From [Muricauda] lutisoli (nom. illeg.) (GTDB lineage Bacteria; Bacteroidota; Bacteroidia; Flavobacteriales; Flavobacteriaceae), in contig NZ_JAFLND010000001.1 of assembly GCF_017313105.1 (NCBI RefSeq), positions 682,001-746,000 of the forward strand: 64,000 bases of DNA, given 5' to 3'. The position numbers and the translations under genes are program-made. The notes under the pieces were generated by a model. The model searched no databases. It was given only the letters and a program-made list of their open reading frames with translations, and was not told where the DNA came from. This document shows, in pieces, positions 26,629 to 36,328 of the stretch (positions within the stretch are counted from its first letter, which is position 1; each line of letters begins with the position of its first letter).

Positions 26629-27291
26629 ATGAAAAAAACTATTCTCTCGTTAGTTGCAGGTCTTTTTATGTTGACCGGTTTTTCCCAAAAAAACGATCAA
26701 AATGCTGAGAATGACAGTATTTCAATGACTACTGCCAAAATGGATTCCATAATGGGGGAGAAAGCAAAAGAGAGGCAAGAAATGATGGCCAAAATCGAGG
26801 CCGCTGTCACATATCCGGTACTTGAAGCTGGAACATTTTCCGGAGTTATTCCCGTGGAAGACATTACTGAAACCCCTGATCCAAATCTGGAATATAAATT
26901 GATGTTCGAACTGGTTAATTTTGATAGTGAAGCCCCCTCCAAATTGGACGCGAGCATTGTTGAGGTAGCGCGTATCATTAATTTACATGTGGCATCCGGT
27001 ATTCCTTTGGAAAATATTTTTCCCGTGATCGTGGTCCACGCAGGTTCGCTGAACGCATTTACCACCAATGAATTTTATAACGAGAAATTCGGAATGGACA
27101 ACCCGAACATGAAACTAATTGGGGAGTTGGAAGGTTTGGGAGCCAAGTTCATTTCGTGTGGACAGGCCATGTTTTTCTTCGAAGTGGACAAGGAGGCTTT
27201 ACTTCCAATGTTCAAAGTGTCATTAACGGCCCAAACCGTACTTAGCTCCTATCAAATGAAGGGGTATGTGAAATATCGCATTAATAGATAA
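26629..27291 (+). CDS. Exported DsrE/DsrF-like family protein
   Basis: The 220-residue protein has a signal peptide (MKKTILSLVAGLFMLTGFSQ) and a DsrE/F-like domain from about residue 80: YKLMFELVNFD, then VARIINLHVASGIPLENIFPVIVVHAGSL, and FISCGQAMFFFEVDKEALLP. Proteins of this fold include sulfur-transfer partners; Cys in FISCG is the position that carries sulfur in some of them, but exported versions in Bacteroidota have no proven role. It stands alone between two minus-strand genes. Confidence 0.8.
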   Translation: MKKTILSLVAGLFMLTGFSQKNDQNAENDSISMTTAKMDSIMGEKAKERQEMMAKIEAAVTYPVLEAGTFSGVIPVEDITETPDPNLEYKLMFELVNFDSEAPSKLDASIVEVARIINLHVASGIPLENIFPVIVVHAGSLNAFTTNEFYNEKFGMDNPNMKLIGELEGLGAKFISCGQAMFFFEVDKEALLPMFKVSLTAQTVLSSYQMKGYVKYRINR

Positions 27292-27329
27292 ATCGATAAT
27301 GTAAATGTGCTTAGGGGGATAATGGGAAC

Positions 27330-28082
27330 TCAATACGTGGATTTGGTGTTCGAGAGCTCTATTATCCGGTCCATTGTTTTAGAAATATGATTTAGTTCCC
27401 CTGTCCAAGTGTTTGTGTTTACAATATTGTTGAGGTCGTTATACCTGTCGAGTACATAATTGTCAAAAGCGAGGGTTTCTAAAAAGGTCAAATCAATTCT
27501 TGGGTCCGACAACAGTTCTTTGTAGTCCAAACTATATTTAAAGTGCTCTTTTTCAAAAGGTTTTAAATGGTTGAGATAATTTTCACTGGCCCGTAATTCC
27601 TCTTCCTGATAATCGGACAGTACATCCTTCCAGCCAATGAGCAGTTGCCGTAGCTCATCATTGGAAATAATTTCTATCGTTGAATTGTTGAGCAAACTGT
27701 TTACGATTCCCGTGGAAGGGTTATAGGTGTAGGCAAAACTGACTGTAAATAGGTGATACGACAATGAGTCCAGGTTGTCTATAGTATTAACATCGATTGG
27801 CAAGCGCGATTTTAAGTATTCAGAAGACTTAAAGGTTCGTTTATGGTGGATCATTATAGAATCCAAAAGCTTTTTATTAGAGACGAATTCTTGGTGCAGG
27901 TCATTTAAAATAAATGTTTCCTTTTGTTTTTCCTTTCGCCTATCGTTCCAATTGTTTATTTGTAGCGCCAGTAAAATCCCGATTACTACAAGAAAAATTT
28001 CTCCAATGGCGTAGAGCACGTATTTTGTGAACTTGTTTTCGGTAAGCAATCGCTGCCGAATTTTTCGGAAAAATCTGATCAT
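27330..28082 (-). CDS. DUF6090 family membrane protein
   Basis: Unknown function. The 250-residue protein opens with the family hallmark MIRFFRKIRQRLLTENKFTKY, then one transmembrane segment (about residues 24-42, LYAIGEIFLVVIGILLALQ) and INNWNDRRKEKQKE, followed by a soluble mostly helical region of about 190 residues with alternating charged stretches. The order cytoplasmic basic start, membrane span, extracytoplasmic helices is constant in this family. It has no clear operon partner. Confidence 0.85.
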   Translation of the reverse strand: MIRFFRKIRQRLLTENKFTKYVLYAIGEIFLVVIGILLALQINNWNDRRKEKQKETFILNDLHQEFVSNKKLLDSIMIHHKRTFKSSEYLKSRLPIDVNTIDNLDSLSYHLFTVSFAYTYNPSTGIVNSLLNNSTIEIISNDELRQLLIGWKDVLSDYQEEELRASENYLNHLKPFEKEHFKYSLDYKELLSDPRIDLTFLETLAFDNYVLDRYNDLNNIVNTNTWTGELNHISKTMDRIIELSNTKSTY

Positions 28083-28171
28083 GGGAGGTTGGTTTTTCTA
28101 AAGATATGATTTTTATGTAATTAGGTGTTTGAGTATTACTTGGAGCTCTTGATAGATAGTATCCCACGTAA

Positions 28172-29335
28172 TTATTTTTCTTTTAAAACATTTAAAACTA
28201 TCGATTTGAACATCGAAAATCCAGTGGGGATTATGTCATCGGGAAAATCGTAATCCGCATTGTGCAAAGCTGGGGTCGATACCCCTGCACCAACACCAAA
28301 CATGGCAGTTTTGTATGTTTTGGAGAACCAACCAAAGTCCTCCCCGAATTTGAAGGGTGTTTTTCTTTCGGTTAAGGTGAAATTATTTGCCTCGGCCGCT
28401 TTTCGAACAAACGCGTTACTTTCTTTGTCGACCATACTGGCCGGAAAATATTCCAACCATTCCAGCTCAAGTATCAGATTATGTTTCTTGGCGATAGTTT
28501 CCAATAAGAGGATCAAGTTTGATTTTAGCCTGTCCATTTTTAAAGTACTCCATGTGCGTAATGTATAGTGCAATTCGCCATTGGCCGGTGAAATCCCATA
28601 GGATTTTTGTCCCATGTTGATGTGGACAGGTGTTAAAATGGCAAAGTTTGCATTCGATGGGTCCGAAACATTCAATTGAGCTATTTTTTGAATCATATCT
28701 GATAGTCCCATGGCCGGATTGATTCCATTTTCTGGCTCTGATGCATGGGATTCTTTGCCCTTTACTTTTATGATGAGACTTTGCACTTCTGCAGAAAACC
28801 CGCTATTCATTAAGATAATTCGATGCCTAGGTTCCTTAGGGATATTGTGCAGTGCAAAGATATAATTGGTATGCAGGCTTTTGAATTTTTGATCCTCGAT
28901 AATCCGTTTTGCGCCCTCTCCTGTTTCTTCAGCGGGCTGAAACAGTAAAATAACCGTACCCGAATCCACAGGTTTTTGTGCTAACCAATGTGCTATACTT
29001 GCAACAATGGCCATATGCCCATCATGACCACATTTATGGGATATACCCTTTTTTTGGGATTTATATTCCAATTTATTGGTTTCATCAATGGGGAGTGCAT
29101 CCAATTCACAGCGAAAGGTGATGGTTTTGCCCTGCTTGGGAAATTTATATATGGCAGCTAAACCAGCTCCACCGATCCCTTCAATAATTTCAGTGGGATG
29201 GTGCTGTGCTATAAATTTTTTGATTATCTCCGCTGTTTTATACTCTTCGTTTGATAGTTCAGGGTTCGTATGCAATTTGTGCCGTAACTCAAGTATTTCC
29301 TTTTCAATCATTTTTAGATGCTGTAACCGCTTCAA
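28172..29335 (-). CDS. M20-family amidohydrolase/aminoacylase
   Basis: Zinc-dependent hydrolase that probably cleaves N-acyl amino acids or related amides in the cytosol. The 387-residue protein carries the M20D pattern: RHKLHTNPELSNEEY near the start, RCELDALPI, the metal-binding SHKCGHDGHMA and QPAEETGEGAKR with the catalytic Glu pair, and VGAGVSTPALHNADYDFPD near the end. ATG 29335 is given; ATG 29311 (MIEKEILELRHKLH) is equally possible and closer to family starts. No signal peptide. Confidence 0.9.
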   Translation of the reverse strand: MKRLQHLKMIEKEILELRHKLHTNPELSNEEYKTAEIIKKFIAQHHPTEIIEGIGGAGLAAIYKFPKQGKTITFRCELDALPIDETNKLEYKSQKKGISHKCGHDGHMAIVASIAHWLAQKPVDSGTVILLFQPAEETGEGAKRIIEDQKFKSLHTNYIFALHNIPKEPRHRIILMNSGFSAEVQSLIIKVKGKESHASEPENGINPAMGLSDMIQKIAQLNVSDPSNANFAILTPVHINMGQKSYGISPANGELHYTLRTWSTLKMDRLKSNLILLLETIAKKHNLILELEWLEYFPASMVDKESNAFVRKAAEANNFTLTERKTPFKFGEDFGWFSKTYKTAMFGVGAGVSTPALHNADYDFPDDIIPTGFSMFKSIVLNVLKEK

Positions 29336-29533
29336 TCAAAGCTTTTAATACTGTTTCGGTTATCTTTTAGACTTAATGACCTCCCCGCCTCAATGGTCCA
29401 AATATCGTTTTCTTTTTTCTAAAGTTCAGCATTGAACTTGGTTCCCGCTTGAATGGTTTGCATCGGGGTCATTCCAAGATACCATTTCTATTTTTCTAAA
29501 ACTCACATTTTCAATTTTTCCTATCTTGGTTTT

Positions 29534-30190
29534 ATGTTTGATGATGATTTGTTGACATACCTTGAAACTTATCTTACCGAAGAACGAAAACAACGTTTTT
29601 TGGATGTCCTACAAAAGCGAACTAGGCATATCACCGTTGCTATTGAGGATGTTTACCAACTGCACAATACCAGTGCCATTATTCGTAGTTGTGATGTTTT
29701 TGGGGTGCAGGATGTTCATGTTGTGGAGGATCGATTTGGCAAACGTTTGGACAAGAATATTGCCATGGGCGCTGAACAATGGGTGGATGTAAGCAGGTAT
29801 AAAGACACCACGGATTGTATTGCCCAATTAAAAAGTAAGGGTTACCAAATTATCGCTACCACACCGCACAATAATTCCACCTTACTGCCCGATTTTTTTC
29901 CTTCGAAAAAATCAGCTGTTTTTTTTGGAACGGAAAAGGAAGGATTATCTGAAGAGGTAATGCAGCAGGCGGATAGCTTCTTAAAAATTCCTATGGTCGG
30001 TTTTTCCGAGAGCCTGAATGTCTCTGTTTCAGCAGCCATCATAATACAGCAACTGGCCCAAAAAGTACGCGATTCCCACCTTGATTGGCAATTGACTGAT
30101 ATAGAGGTTCTTGAAAAACGATTGGATTGGACCAAAAAATCCATAAAAGATGTTCATGGCATCATAAAGAGATATCTGGCTGAACAATAA
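29534..30190 (+). CDS. trmH: tRNA (Gm18) 2'-O-methyltransferase TrmH-type
   Basis: SPOUT methyltransferase that methylates ribose, most likely of G18 in tRNA. The ATG at 29534 gives 218 residues starting MFDDDLLTYLETYLTEERK, like TrmH; the longer frame from 29453 adds nothing conserved. SpoU motifs are present: NTSAIIRSCDVFGV (motif 1), FFGTEKEGLSEEV (motif 2) and MVGFSESLNVSVSAAI (motif 3, SAM knot). The C-terminal extension RLDWTKKSIKDVHGIIKRYL is also typical of TrmH. It is followed 40 bp later by an SRPBCC gene. Confidence 0.92.
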   Translation: MFDDDLLTYLETYLTEERKQRFLDVLQKRTRHITVAIEDVYQLHNTSAIIRSCDVFGVQDVHVVEDRFGKRLDKNIAMGAEQWVDVSRYKDTTDCIAQLKSKGYQIIATTPHNNSTLLPDFFPSKKSAVFFGTEKEGLSEEVMQQADSFLKIPMVGFSESLNVSVSAAIIIQQLAQKVRDSHLDWQLTDIEVLEKRLDWTKKSIKDVHGIIKRYLAEQ

Positions 30191-30230
30191 TTTTTGTATT
30201 TTTAACTGTGAATCAATCAATTACACAGTT

Positions 30231-30758
30231 ATGTTAGTACTTTATATCATTTTGGGCGTGGTGGTCCTTATTCTTATTTTGGCCGCCATTGCACCAAAAA
30301 ACTACGATGTTTCCAGATCTATTGAGATCAATCGCCCCAAAAGTGTTGTTTTCGAATATCTCAAATCGTTAAAAAAGCAAGACGAATGGTCCCCATGGGG
30401 GAAACGCGACCCAAACATGGATAAGGAGTTCACGGGAACTGACGGTAAAGTGGGAGCCATCAGCCGGTGGAAAGGAAATAAGGAAGTAGGGGAGGGAGAA
30501 CAGGAAATCACAAATATTGTGGATGGTGAGCGTATCGATTCCGAACTTCGGTTCTTGAAACCTTTTAAATCCACTTCGGATGCCTACATCATCACCAAAG
30601 AAGTTGATACGGATGTAACCAAAGTGGTTTGGGGCTTTTCTGGAAAGAACAAGTTTCCGATGAGCATTATGATGCTGTTCATGAACATGGACAAAGCGGT
30701 GGGAAAAGATTTTGAAGAAGGTCTTGAAAGTCTAAAACAAATTCTAGAAAACCAATAG
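30231..30758 (+). CDS. SRPBCC (START-like) family protein with N-terminal membrane anchor
   Basis: The 175-residue protein begins with a hydrophobic helix (LYIILGVVVLILILAAIA) and continues with a polyketide-cyclase/SRPBCC domain: YDVSRSIEINRPKSVVFEYLKSLKKQDEWSPW, a ligand-pocket fold with no catalytic residues that can be assigned. Two bases after its stop lies the VOC gene, so the pair is cotranscribed. The function is unknown; the family binds hydrophobic ligands. Confidence 0.85.
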   Translation: MLVLYIILGVVVLILILAAIAPKNYDVSRSIEINRPKSVVFEYLKSLKKQDEWSPWGKRDPNMDKEFTGTDGKVGAISRWKGNKEVGEGEQEITNIVDGERIDSELRFLKPFKSTSDAYIITKEVDTDVTKVVWGFSGKNKFPMSIMMLFMNMDKAVGKDFEEGLESLKQILENQ

Positions 30759-30760
30759 TT

Positions 30761-31141
30761 ATGGAAAGAAATATGGTAGGATGGTTCGAGATTCCTGTAG
30801 TGGATATGGACCGCGCAAAAAAGTTTTATGATACCGTATTCCAAATTACTGTCCAGTTGCACGATTTGGGAGGTACAAAGATGGGATGGTTTCCTGCGGA
30901 TTATGATAAGCCTGGAACATCTGGGTCTTTGATTCAAAACAAGGATTGGTATAGACCGAGTAACACGGATGGGGTACTGATTTACTTTTCCAGTGCCGAT
31001 GTGGACAACGAATTGTCGCGAGTGGAGAAAGCAGGGGGCAAAATTACGCAGCCCAAAACCCAAATCAGTCCGGACATTGGCTATATGGCTTTGTTCGTGG
31101 ATACAGAAGGCAACCGAATTGCGTTGCATTCCAGACAATAA
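30761..31141 (+). CDS. VOC (glyoxalase/bleomycin resistance) family protein
   Basis: The 126-residue single vicinal-oxygen-chelate domain has VGWFEIPVVDMDRAKKFYDTVF at the start and GYMALFVDTEGNRIALHSRQ at the end, with the metal-ligand Glu in DTEGN. Proteins like this often act as small-molecule lyases or binding proteins; no substrate can be named. It is translationally adjacent to the SRPBCC gene and ends 3 bp from the convergent amylase gene. Confidence 0.88.
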   Translation: MERNMVGWFEIPVVDMDRAKKFYDTVFQITVQLHDLGGTKMGWFPADYDKPGTSGSLIQNKDWYRPSNTDGVLIYFSSADVDNELSRVEKAGGKITQPKTQISPDIGYMALFVDTEGNRIALHSRQ

Positions 31142-31144
31142 AGG

Positions 31145-32833
31145 TTATTCCACAAGCTCCAAGAGGGCGATGTCAAAATCATTTTCCAAGATTACCTTTC
31201 CGTTGGCCACAGTAACCTCGGTCCCGGAATAGGTATCGTACAGTTGGGTGCCATCACCGAAAAAACCTTTTACCCAGAGCGACTTTTTACCTTTTGGTAA
31301 ATCCAATCCAACTACCACTTTGTCCCGATACTCCCCATTGTTATAAGTTCTGGAGAAAACATAGGGCGACTTGGCTAAACGCTTGTGCTTTCCAGCACCC
31401 ACAGCAGGGTGGTTGGCTCGGAACTGACCCAATTTTTGCCAGTGCTCATGTATTTTTTTCGTTTCCGGTAGGCTGTCCAAATCTTCCCAATTCATAAATG
31501 ATCGAAGCGAGGCATCGCCTTCGGTCCCTTCAATGGTCAAACTTCTTGAGGTTTCATCTCCATAATATACCTGTGAGGCACCTGGTGTGAGCAAAAGTAC
31601 ATTTGCTGAACGATAAGGCTTTGTTCGGTCCTTATCATATGGAGCGCCATCATCGTGCGAGGTTAAATAGTTGAGTACGCTTTTATCTTTTAGTTTGGTG
31701 TGGAGCAGTTTACTGTACTTTTTGAAAATGGTTTCGTAGCTTTTGTCCGCATCGTTTTTGAGTTCAAAATTGATAAGACTCTTGAACCCATAGTCAAAGT
31801 AGTCTACTTTTTTGTCACCAAAATCAAAATTTCTTCCGCCGGAAATACCGTAATTGTACACTTCACCGACCATATAAAATGGATTGTCGTCCAGAATTTT
31901 GTCCTGATGCTTTTTTTTCCACATTTCAAAAGCGTAGTTGGCCTCCTTGTGAAGGTCGGCCCATGCGTTTTCGTTTACATGCTTTACGGTATCCACACGG
32001 AAACCATCTACTCCTAAATCGTTAATGTAGTCCGTAAGCCATTTGATAATGTAGTATCGGGGTGCCCTAGGGTATCCAGTGCGGTCAAAAAACAACTGTA
32101 GTTCGTCGAGTTCCTTGCTCAAGCGGCCTTCCTCTTTCCATTTGGCCAACAGTGCGTCGGGCAGTTCCACGGGTTCATCCGATTCTGTAAGAATATCGGG
32201 CAAGTTTGCAACCAAAGTACAAGCGGTGGTATTCTCATAAGTTGTAAATTCACATTTAGGACCTGTCCTCACCCAATCATCTGGCCAAACGGGGTCTTTT
32301 TCGGTGACTGGTCCTGTATGGTTCAATACAACGTCCAACAGAATTCGTATACCCTTGCTGTGTGCGGTTTTTACTAAATTTTCAAGGTCTTTTTTTGTTC
32401 CAAAATTAGGGTCTATGGTGGTCCAATCCTTGGCCCAATACCCGTGATAACCATAGGTTTTCCCTGTGCCTTCGTCCGTTGCACCGTGAATTTGCTCTAC
32501 AACCGGGGTAAACCAAATGGCATTTATGCCAAGGTCAGTAAAATACCCTTCTTCAATTTTCTGTATGATTCCCTGTATATCTCCGCCCTCAAAGCCTCTT
32601 AGAACAGCGGTTTCTTCGGTTCGGTCAAAATTAACATCGTTATCGGGGTTGCCATTGTTGAATCGGTCCGTCAGCAGAAAATAAATATTTGCACCTTCCC
32701 ATACAAAGGGAATGTCCTTTCTTGGAGCTTCTTCTTCAACTACCTGCGCCTGTGTGACTTGCTGCTCTTTTTTAACTTTCTTGCAGCCAATAAGTGAGGA
32801 TATGGAAAACAAAACAACAAGTAGTTTTTTCAT
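31145..32833 (-). CDS. Alpha-amylase family glycoside hydrolase (GH13), lipoprotein
   Basis: Hydrolyses alpha-glucans, probably on the cell surface or in the periplasm. The 562-residue protein has a lipoprotein signal (MKKLLVVLFSISSLIGC, Cys17) and a complete GH13 barrel: region I DVVLNHTGP (167-175), region II GFRVDTVKH with the nucleophile Asp281, region III GEVYN with the acid/base Glu324, and region IV TSHDDG with Asp394 or 395. A C-terminal beta domain follows. There is no SusC/SusD pair next to it, so it does not sit in a polysaccharide utilisation locus in this window. Confidence 0.93.
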   Translation of the reverse strand: MKKLLVVLFSISSLIGCKKVKKEQQVTQAQVVEEEAPRKDIPFVWEGANIYFLLTDRFNNGNPDNDVNFDRTEETAVLRGFEGGDIQGIIQKIEEGYFTDLGINAIWFTPVVEQIHGATDEGTGKTYGYHGYWAKDWTTIDPNFGTKKDLENLVKTAHSKGIRILLDVVLNHTGPVTEKDPVWPDDWVRTGPKCEFTTYENTTACTLVANLPDILTESDEPVELPDALLAKWKEEGRLSKELDELQLFFDRTGYPRAPRYYIIKWLTDYINDLGVDGFRVDTVKHVNENAWADLHKEANYAFEMWKKKHQDKILDDNPFYMVGEVYNYGISGGRNFDFGDKKVDYFDYGFKSLINFELKNDADKSYETIFKKYSKLLHTKLKDKSVLNYLTSHDDGAPYDKDRTKPYRSANVLLLTPGASQVYYGDETSRSLTIEGTEGDASLRSFMNWEDLDSLPETKKIHEHWQKLGQFRANHPAVGAGKHKRLAKSPYVFSRTYNNGEYRDKVVVGLDLPKGKKSLWVKGFFGDGTQLYDTYSGTEVTVANGKVILENDFDIALLELVE

Positions 32834-32930
32834 GAATTGGGATTTTGTCTAAAGCTATAAAATGCGGGCGTAAAAATAAAATTTATTTATAGCCCTTTAA
32901 GCCGATCCCTTAGGTTTGAAATAGCGGTAA

Positions 32931-33716
32931 TTATTGGTTTCTGTTCAGCACTTTGTACTCTTCGTAACAACTGGAAATAGCGTCCAGAATTTGAAGGTCG
33001 TTGGCTGTTTTTATGAAGGATTTGGAATAATTACAGTTGTTGAGAATATCCTCGATATCCACTTTTTCCAACTGGAGCAACTCTGTCAAGGTTTCTCTAT
33101 CAAACTTTGACGCCAATAGATCTCTAATATTGTCATCATCCTTGATTTGGCGAAGCTTGCGCATTTGCCTTGGTTTTTTTCCAAAAAGATTTCGCAATAG
33201 ATCGGCGGGGTTAAGGATAGCTCCCAAAACTTTGGTGACTGCACTTGGATTTCGGTTCCCGGCCTCATAACTGGTGGGAAGTCCTGAAATACTGTACTGT
33301 CGGGCATTGTTTATAGGGAGATTCTTTACATCAATCTCCAAATAACCTGTTAGTTGATAGGGTCTTACTACCACTTCTTCAAGGGCATAGGCAAGCTCCG
33401 TGAGGGCAATCTCGGTGTTTCCAAATCGAAACATATCGTTGGTGACCCTCACTTTTTGGGTTTTAAAGCCTAAATACGAAAAATAAAGAGTATCGTTAAC
33501 CGCAGCTGGAATGGTAAACTTACCTTCAGAATTGGTAATGGTGCCTTTTACCTGATTAAGGTTGATCACGTGCACACTTTCCAAAGGAAACTCAGTTTGG
33601 GCATTGATTACCGTTGCGGTAAAATCCTTTACCTCTTGATTTTCTTCATTGTCTTCGACCTGTGAAAAACCAAACAGCGGAATTAGGGACAATAGTATAA
33701 GTAGTACTCTTCTCAT
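32931..33716 (-). CDS. CarboxypepD_reg-like domain protein, exported
   Basis: The 261-residue protein has a signal peptide (LLILLSLIPLFGFSQ) and a carboxypeptidase-regulatory-like beta-sandwich at about residues 30-110 (FTATVINAQTEFPLESVHVINLNQVKGTITNSEG, FSYLGFKTQKV). Such domains head many TonB receptors but here no barrel follows; the C-terminal ~120 residues are helical and charged. Probably a periplasmic or outer-membrane-associated protein of unknown role. No signs of truncation. Confidence 0.82.
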   Translation of the reverse strand: MRRVLLILLSLIPLFGFSQVEDNEENQEVKDFTATVINAQTEFPLESVHVINLNQVKGTITNSEGKFTIPAAVNDTLYFSYLGFKTQKVRVTNDMFRFGNTEIALTELAYALEEVVVRPYQLTGYLEIDVKNLPINNARQYSISGLPTSYEAGNRNPSAVTKVLGAILNPADLLRNLFGKKPRQMRKLRQIKDDDNIRDLLASKFDRETLTELLQLEKVDIEDILNNCNYSKSFIKTANDLQILDAISSCYEEYKVLNRNQ

Positions 33717-33791
33717 GCAATCTTTGTGATAATAAAAATACTAAACAAAGAAAAATAAATAGCAGAGACTTACCATTTAATATAGAATTAA

Positions 33792-35540
33792 CTAATAAAA
33801 GCCTTGTCTTTTCTTGCCTCCTTTTTTACTGTAACCGCCTTTTTTCCCTCCTTTGTAGGACTTATTGCCGCCTTTTCGGCCACCACCTTTTCGGCCTCTA
33901 CGTTTTTTGCCTCCTTTTCCGCCACCACCACCTGGGTTTTTGGAAACCTCCACATTTACAAAGCGTCCGTCCACTTTAAAATCAGTGAAGGTTTGAAGGA
34001 TGAACTCGGTAAGTTGCGCATCGGTATTAAAAAAGGAAAAAGAATCCTTGGTGTCCACATTGTAGACATCCTCCTTTTCCAGGTTCAACGTATCGCGGAG
34101 AAAATCTTTTAGGCTCATCCAATCGTAGCCGTCGCGTTCCCCAATGTTAATAAAGTAACGAACAGAACCTTCGCTAGGGATATCCCCCTTGGAGGAACCT
34201 TTCTCCTTGCCTGAATCTTGACTGTTAAGGTCTTTGGTCTTGCTATAGTAGTTGTAGAATTGGGTAAACTCTACGGAGAATATCTTTTTAATGAGCTCTT
34301 CGCGATCAATGCCTTCCAGAACATCGTTGATGGCAGGCAAATAGCTGTCAATCTCTTTGTTGACTTTGGTTTCTTTGATCTTATTTGCCAAATGATACAA
34401 TTGAATCTCACAGATTTCGATGCCATCGGGAATCTTTTTTGATATAAATTCCTGTTGAATCTTCTTTTCAATGGCCTTGATCTTCCTCAACTCAGATCGT
34501 GTAATGATCACCATGGAGATTCCAGACTTTCCGGCACGTCCTGTACGACCGCTACGGTGGGTATAGGTTTCGATTTCATCCGGCAATTGATAGTTGATCA
34601 CGTGGGTTACATCATCCACATCGATACCACGGGCCGCGACATCGGTAGCTACCAACATCTGCACCTGTTTTTTACGGAAGGAGTTCATTACCAAATCTCT
34701 TTGGTTTTGGCTTAAGTCACCATGTAGGGCACCAGCGTTGTATCCATCTTCGATGAGCTTTTCTGCCACACGTTGGGTATCTCTTTTTGTTCTACAGAAG
34801 ACCACGGAGAAGATTCCGGGGTTGGCATCGGCCAAACGTTTAAGAGCCGCATAACGGTCACGTCCACCTACCACATAATACTCGTGCTGTACGGTGGAAG
34901 CACCTGCATTTTTGGACCCAACGGTAATCTCGATGGGTTTGTGCATGAACTTTTTGGCAATCGTGGCCACTTCCTTCGGCATGGTCGCCGAAAATAGCCA
35001 TGTGAACTTTTCCTTTGGTGTATTGGACAAAATGTCCTTGATATCTTCGTAGAAGCCCATGTTCAACATCTCATCGGCTTCATCGAGGACACAATAGTCA
35101 ATTTTTGAGATGTCGACCATATTTCGGCCGATCATATCCTTCATACGGCCAGGAGTGGCCACAACAATCTGTGCGCCTCTTTTTATTTGTCTGGCTTGAT
35201 CGGTAATGCTGGCACCACCATAAATGGCGACAACATTAAGCCCTTTTACGTATTTGGAGTATAGTTTCAGTTCATTGGTGATCTGCAAGCAAAGCTCTCT
35301 TGTTGGAGAGAGGATCAATCCTTGAGTGGTTCTGCTGTCCTGTTGTATCTTTTGGATCATCGGAAATCCAAAGGCAGCGGTTTTACCTGTTCCTGTTTGG
35401 GCAAGGGCCACCAAATCGGTTTCCTGCTCCAATAATATTGGGATTGATTTTTCTTGTACTTCAGAGGGGGATTCAAATCCAAGGTCGGAAATAGCATCCA
35501 ATAGGGGTTTGTCCAACCCCAAGGCTTCAAATTTTGTCAT
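33792..35540 (-). CDS. DEAD-box RNA helicase with Gly/Lys/Arg-rich tail
   Basis: ATP-dependent RNA remodelling enzyme, probably in ribosome assembly or mRNA turnover. The 582-residue protein has the Q motif near residue 21, AQTGTGKT at 47-54, PTRELCLQ, DEAD at 153-156, SAT at 184-186 and HRSGRTGRAGKSG in domain 2. A DbpA-type RNA-binding domain lies at about 460-535 (VRYFINIGERDGYDWMSLKDFLRD). The last ~45 residues are almost entirely Gly, Lys and Arg, as in cold-shock helicases (CsdA/DeaD type). It is a single-gene unit with about 150 bp upstream. Confidence 0.94.
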   Translation of the reverse strand: MTKFEALGLDKPLLDAISDLGFESPSEVQEKSIPILLEQETDLVALAQTGTGKTAAFGFPMIQKIQQDSRTTQGLILSPTRELCLQITNELKLYSKYVKGLNVVAIYGGASITDQARQIKRGAQIVVATPGRMKDMIGRNMVDISKIDYCVLDEADEMLNMGFYEDIKDILSNTPKEKFTWLFSATMPKEVATIAKKFMHKPIEITVGSKNAGASTVQHEYYVVGGRDRYAALKRLADANPGIFSVVFCRTKRDTQRVAEKLIEDGYNAGALHGDLSQNQRDLVMNSFRKKQVQMLVATDVAARGIDVDDVTHVINYQLPDEIETYTHRSGRTGRAGKSGISMVIITRSELRKIKAIEKKIQQEFISKKIPDGIEICEIQLYHLANKIKETKVNKEIDSYLPAINDVLEGIDREELIKKIFSVEFTQFYNYYSKTKDLNSQDSGKEKGSSKGDIPSEGSVRYFINIGERDGYDWMSLKDFLRDTLNLEKEDVYNVDTKDSFSFFNTDAQLTEFILQTFTDFKVDGRFVNVEVSKNPGGGGGKGGKKRRGRKGGGRKGGNKSYKGGKKGGYSKKGGKKRQGFY

Positions 35541-35686
35541 AGCGGTGTAAATACCTTAAATCGCAAATATGTTTGTGTTGTATAGAGCGATTTTTAGTAT
35601 TTCCCGTTCAAGCCCATCACAACACCTTGCCCATACCGGCGGCGTTAATAAAGCGGCAAAGGTACACTTATTTTGATCGATGCAAG

Positions 35687-36268
35687 CTAAGTGGCGTTCT
35701 TTTTTAAGAATGCAGCCAATTTTTGAATGGCCCTACCGCGATGACTGATGGCGTTTTTGGTCTTGGAAGGCAGCTCACCAAAGGTTTGGTCGTATCCATC
35801 AGGTTTAAAGATGGGATCATATCCAAAACCACCTTCTCCATGTTGTTCGGTAGTAATTCGACCCTCAACAATGCCATCAAATGTAAAACTTTCACCTTGC
35901 AGGTTTAAATGGACCACGGTTTTAAAGTGAGCGGATCGAACATTGGTTCCTTCCAGTTCGGATAGTAGCTTTGTCATGTTGTCCGAGGCATTTTTTTGCC
36001 CTCCGGCATATCTGGCAGAATATACACCGGGAGCGCCATCCAAAGCATCAACAAGTAATCCTGTGTCATCGGAAAAACAATCCAGACCATAGGTTCGGGT
36101 TACATAATCGGCTTTGATCTTGGCATTTTCTTCCAACGTATCGCCAGTTTCAGGGATTTCATCAAAGCACTCTATATCTTTTAAGGAGAGTAGCTCAATG
36201 TTTTCGGGAAGCAACTGCTGAACTTCCTTTAGTTTATGGTCGTTATGGGTGGCAAAAACTAGTTTCAA
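35687..36268 (-). CDS. rdgB: XTP/dITP diphosphatase (RdgB/HAM1)
   Basis: Hydrolyses non-canonical purine triphosphates (ITP, dITP, XTP) to monophosphates, keeping them out of nucleic acids. The 193-residue protein has the family N-terminus LVFATHNDHKLKEV, the catalytic SDDTGL (from residue 66) followed by LDGAPGVYSARYAG, and the end motif SHRGRAIQKL. Length and order are normal. Confidence 0.95.
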   Translation of the reverse strand: MKLVFATHNDHKLKEVQQLLPENIELLSLKDIECFDEIPETGDTLEENAKIKADYVTRTYGLDCFSDDTGLLVDALDGAPGVYSARYAGGQKNASDNMTKLLSELEGTNVRSAHFKTVVHLNLQGESFTFDGIVEGRITTEQHGEGGFGYDPIFKPDGYDQTFGELPSKTKNAISHRGRAIQKLAAFLKKNAT

Positions 36269-36328
36269 ATCAAAAAGGATTCTATTTTGAGTTTCAAAAG
36301 TAGTAATTTCGGACTTTAAGCGATTTTT

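Noticed and set aside
29336..29533. Faint repeat of about 70 bp between the M20 peptidase and trmH genes
   Set aside because: Similarity is limited to T-rich words and a few short matches; not convincing as a duplication.
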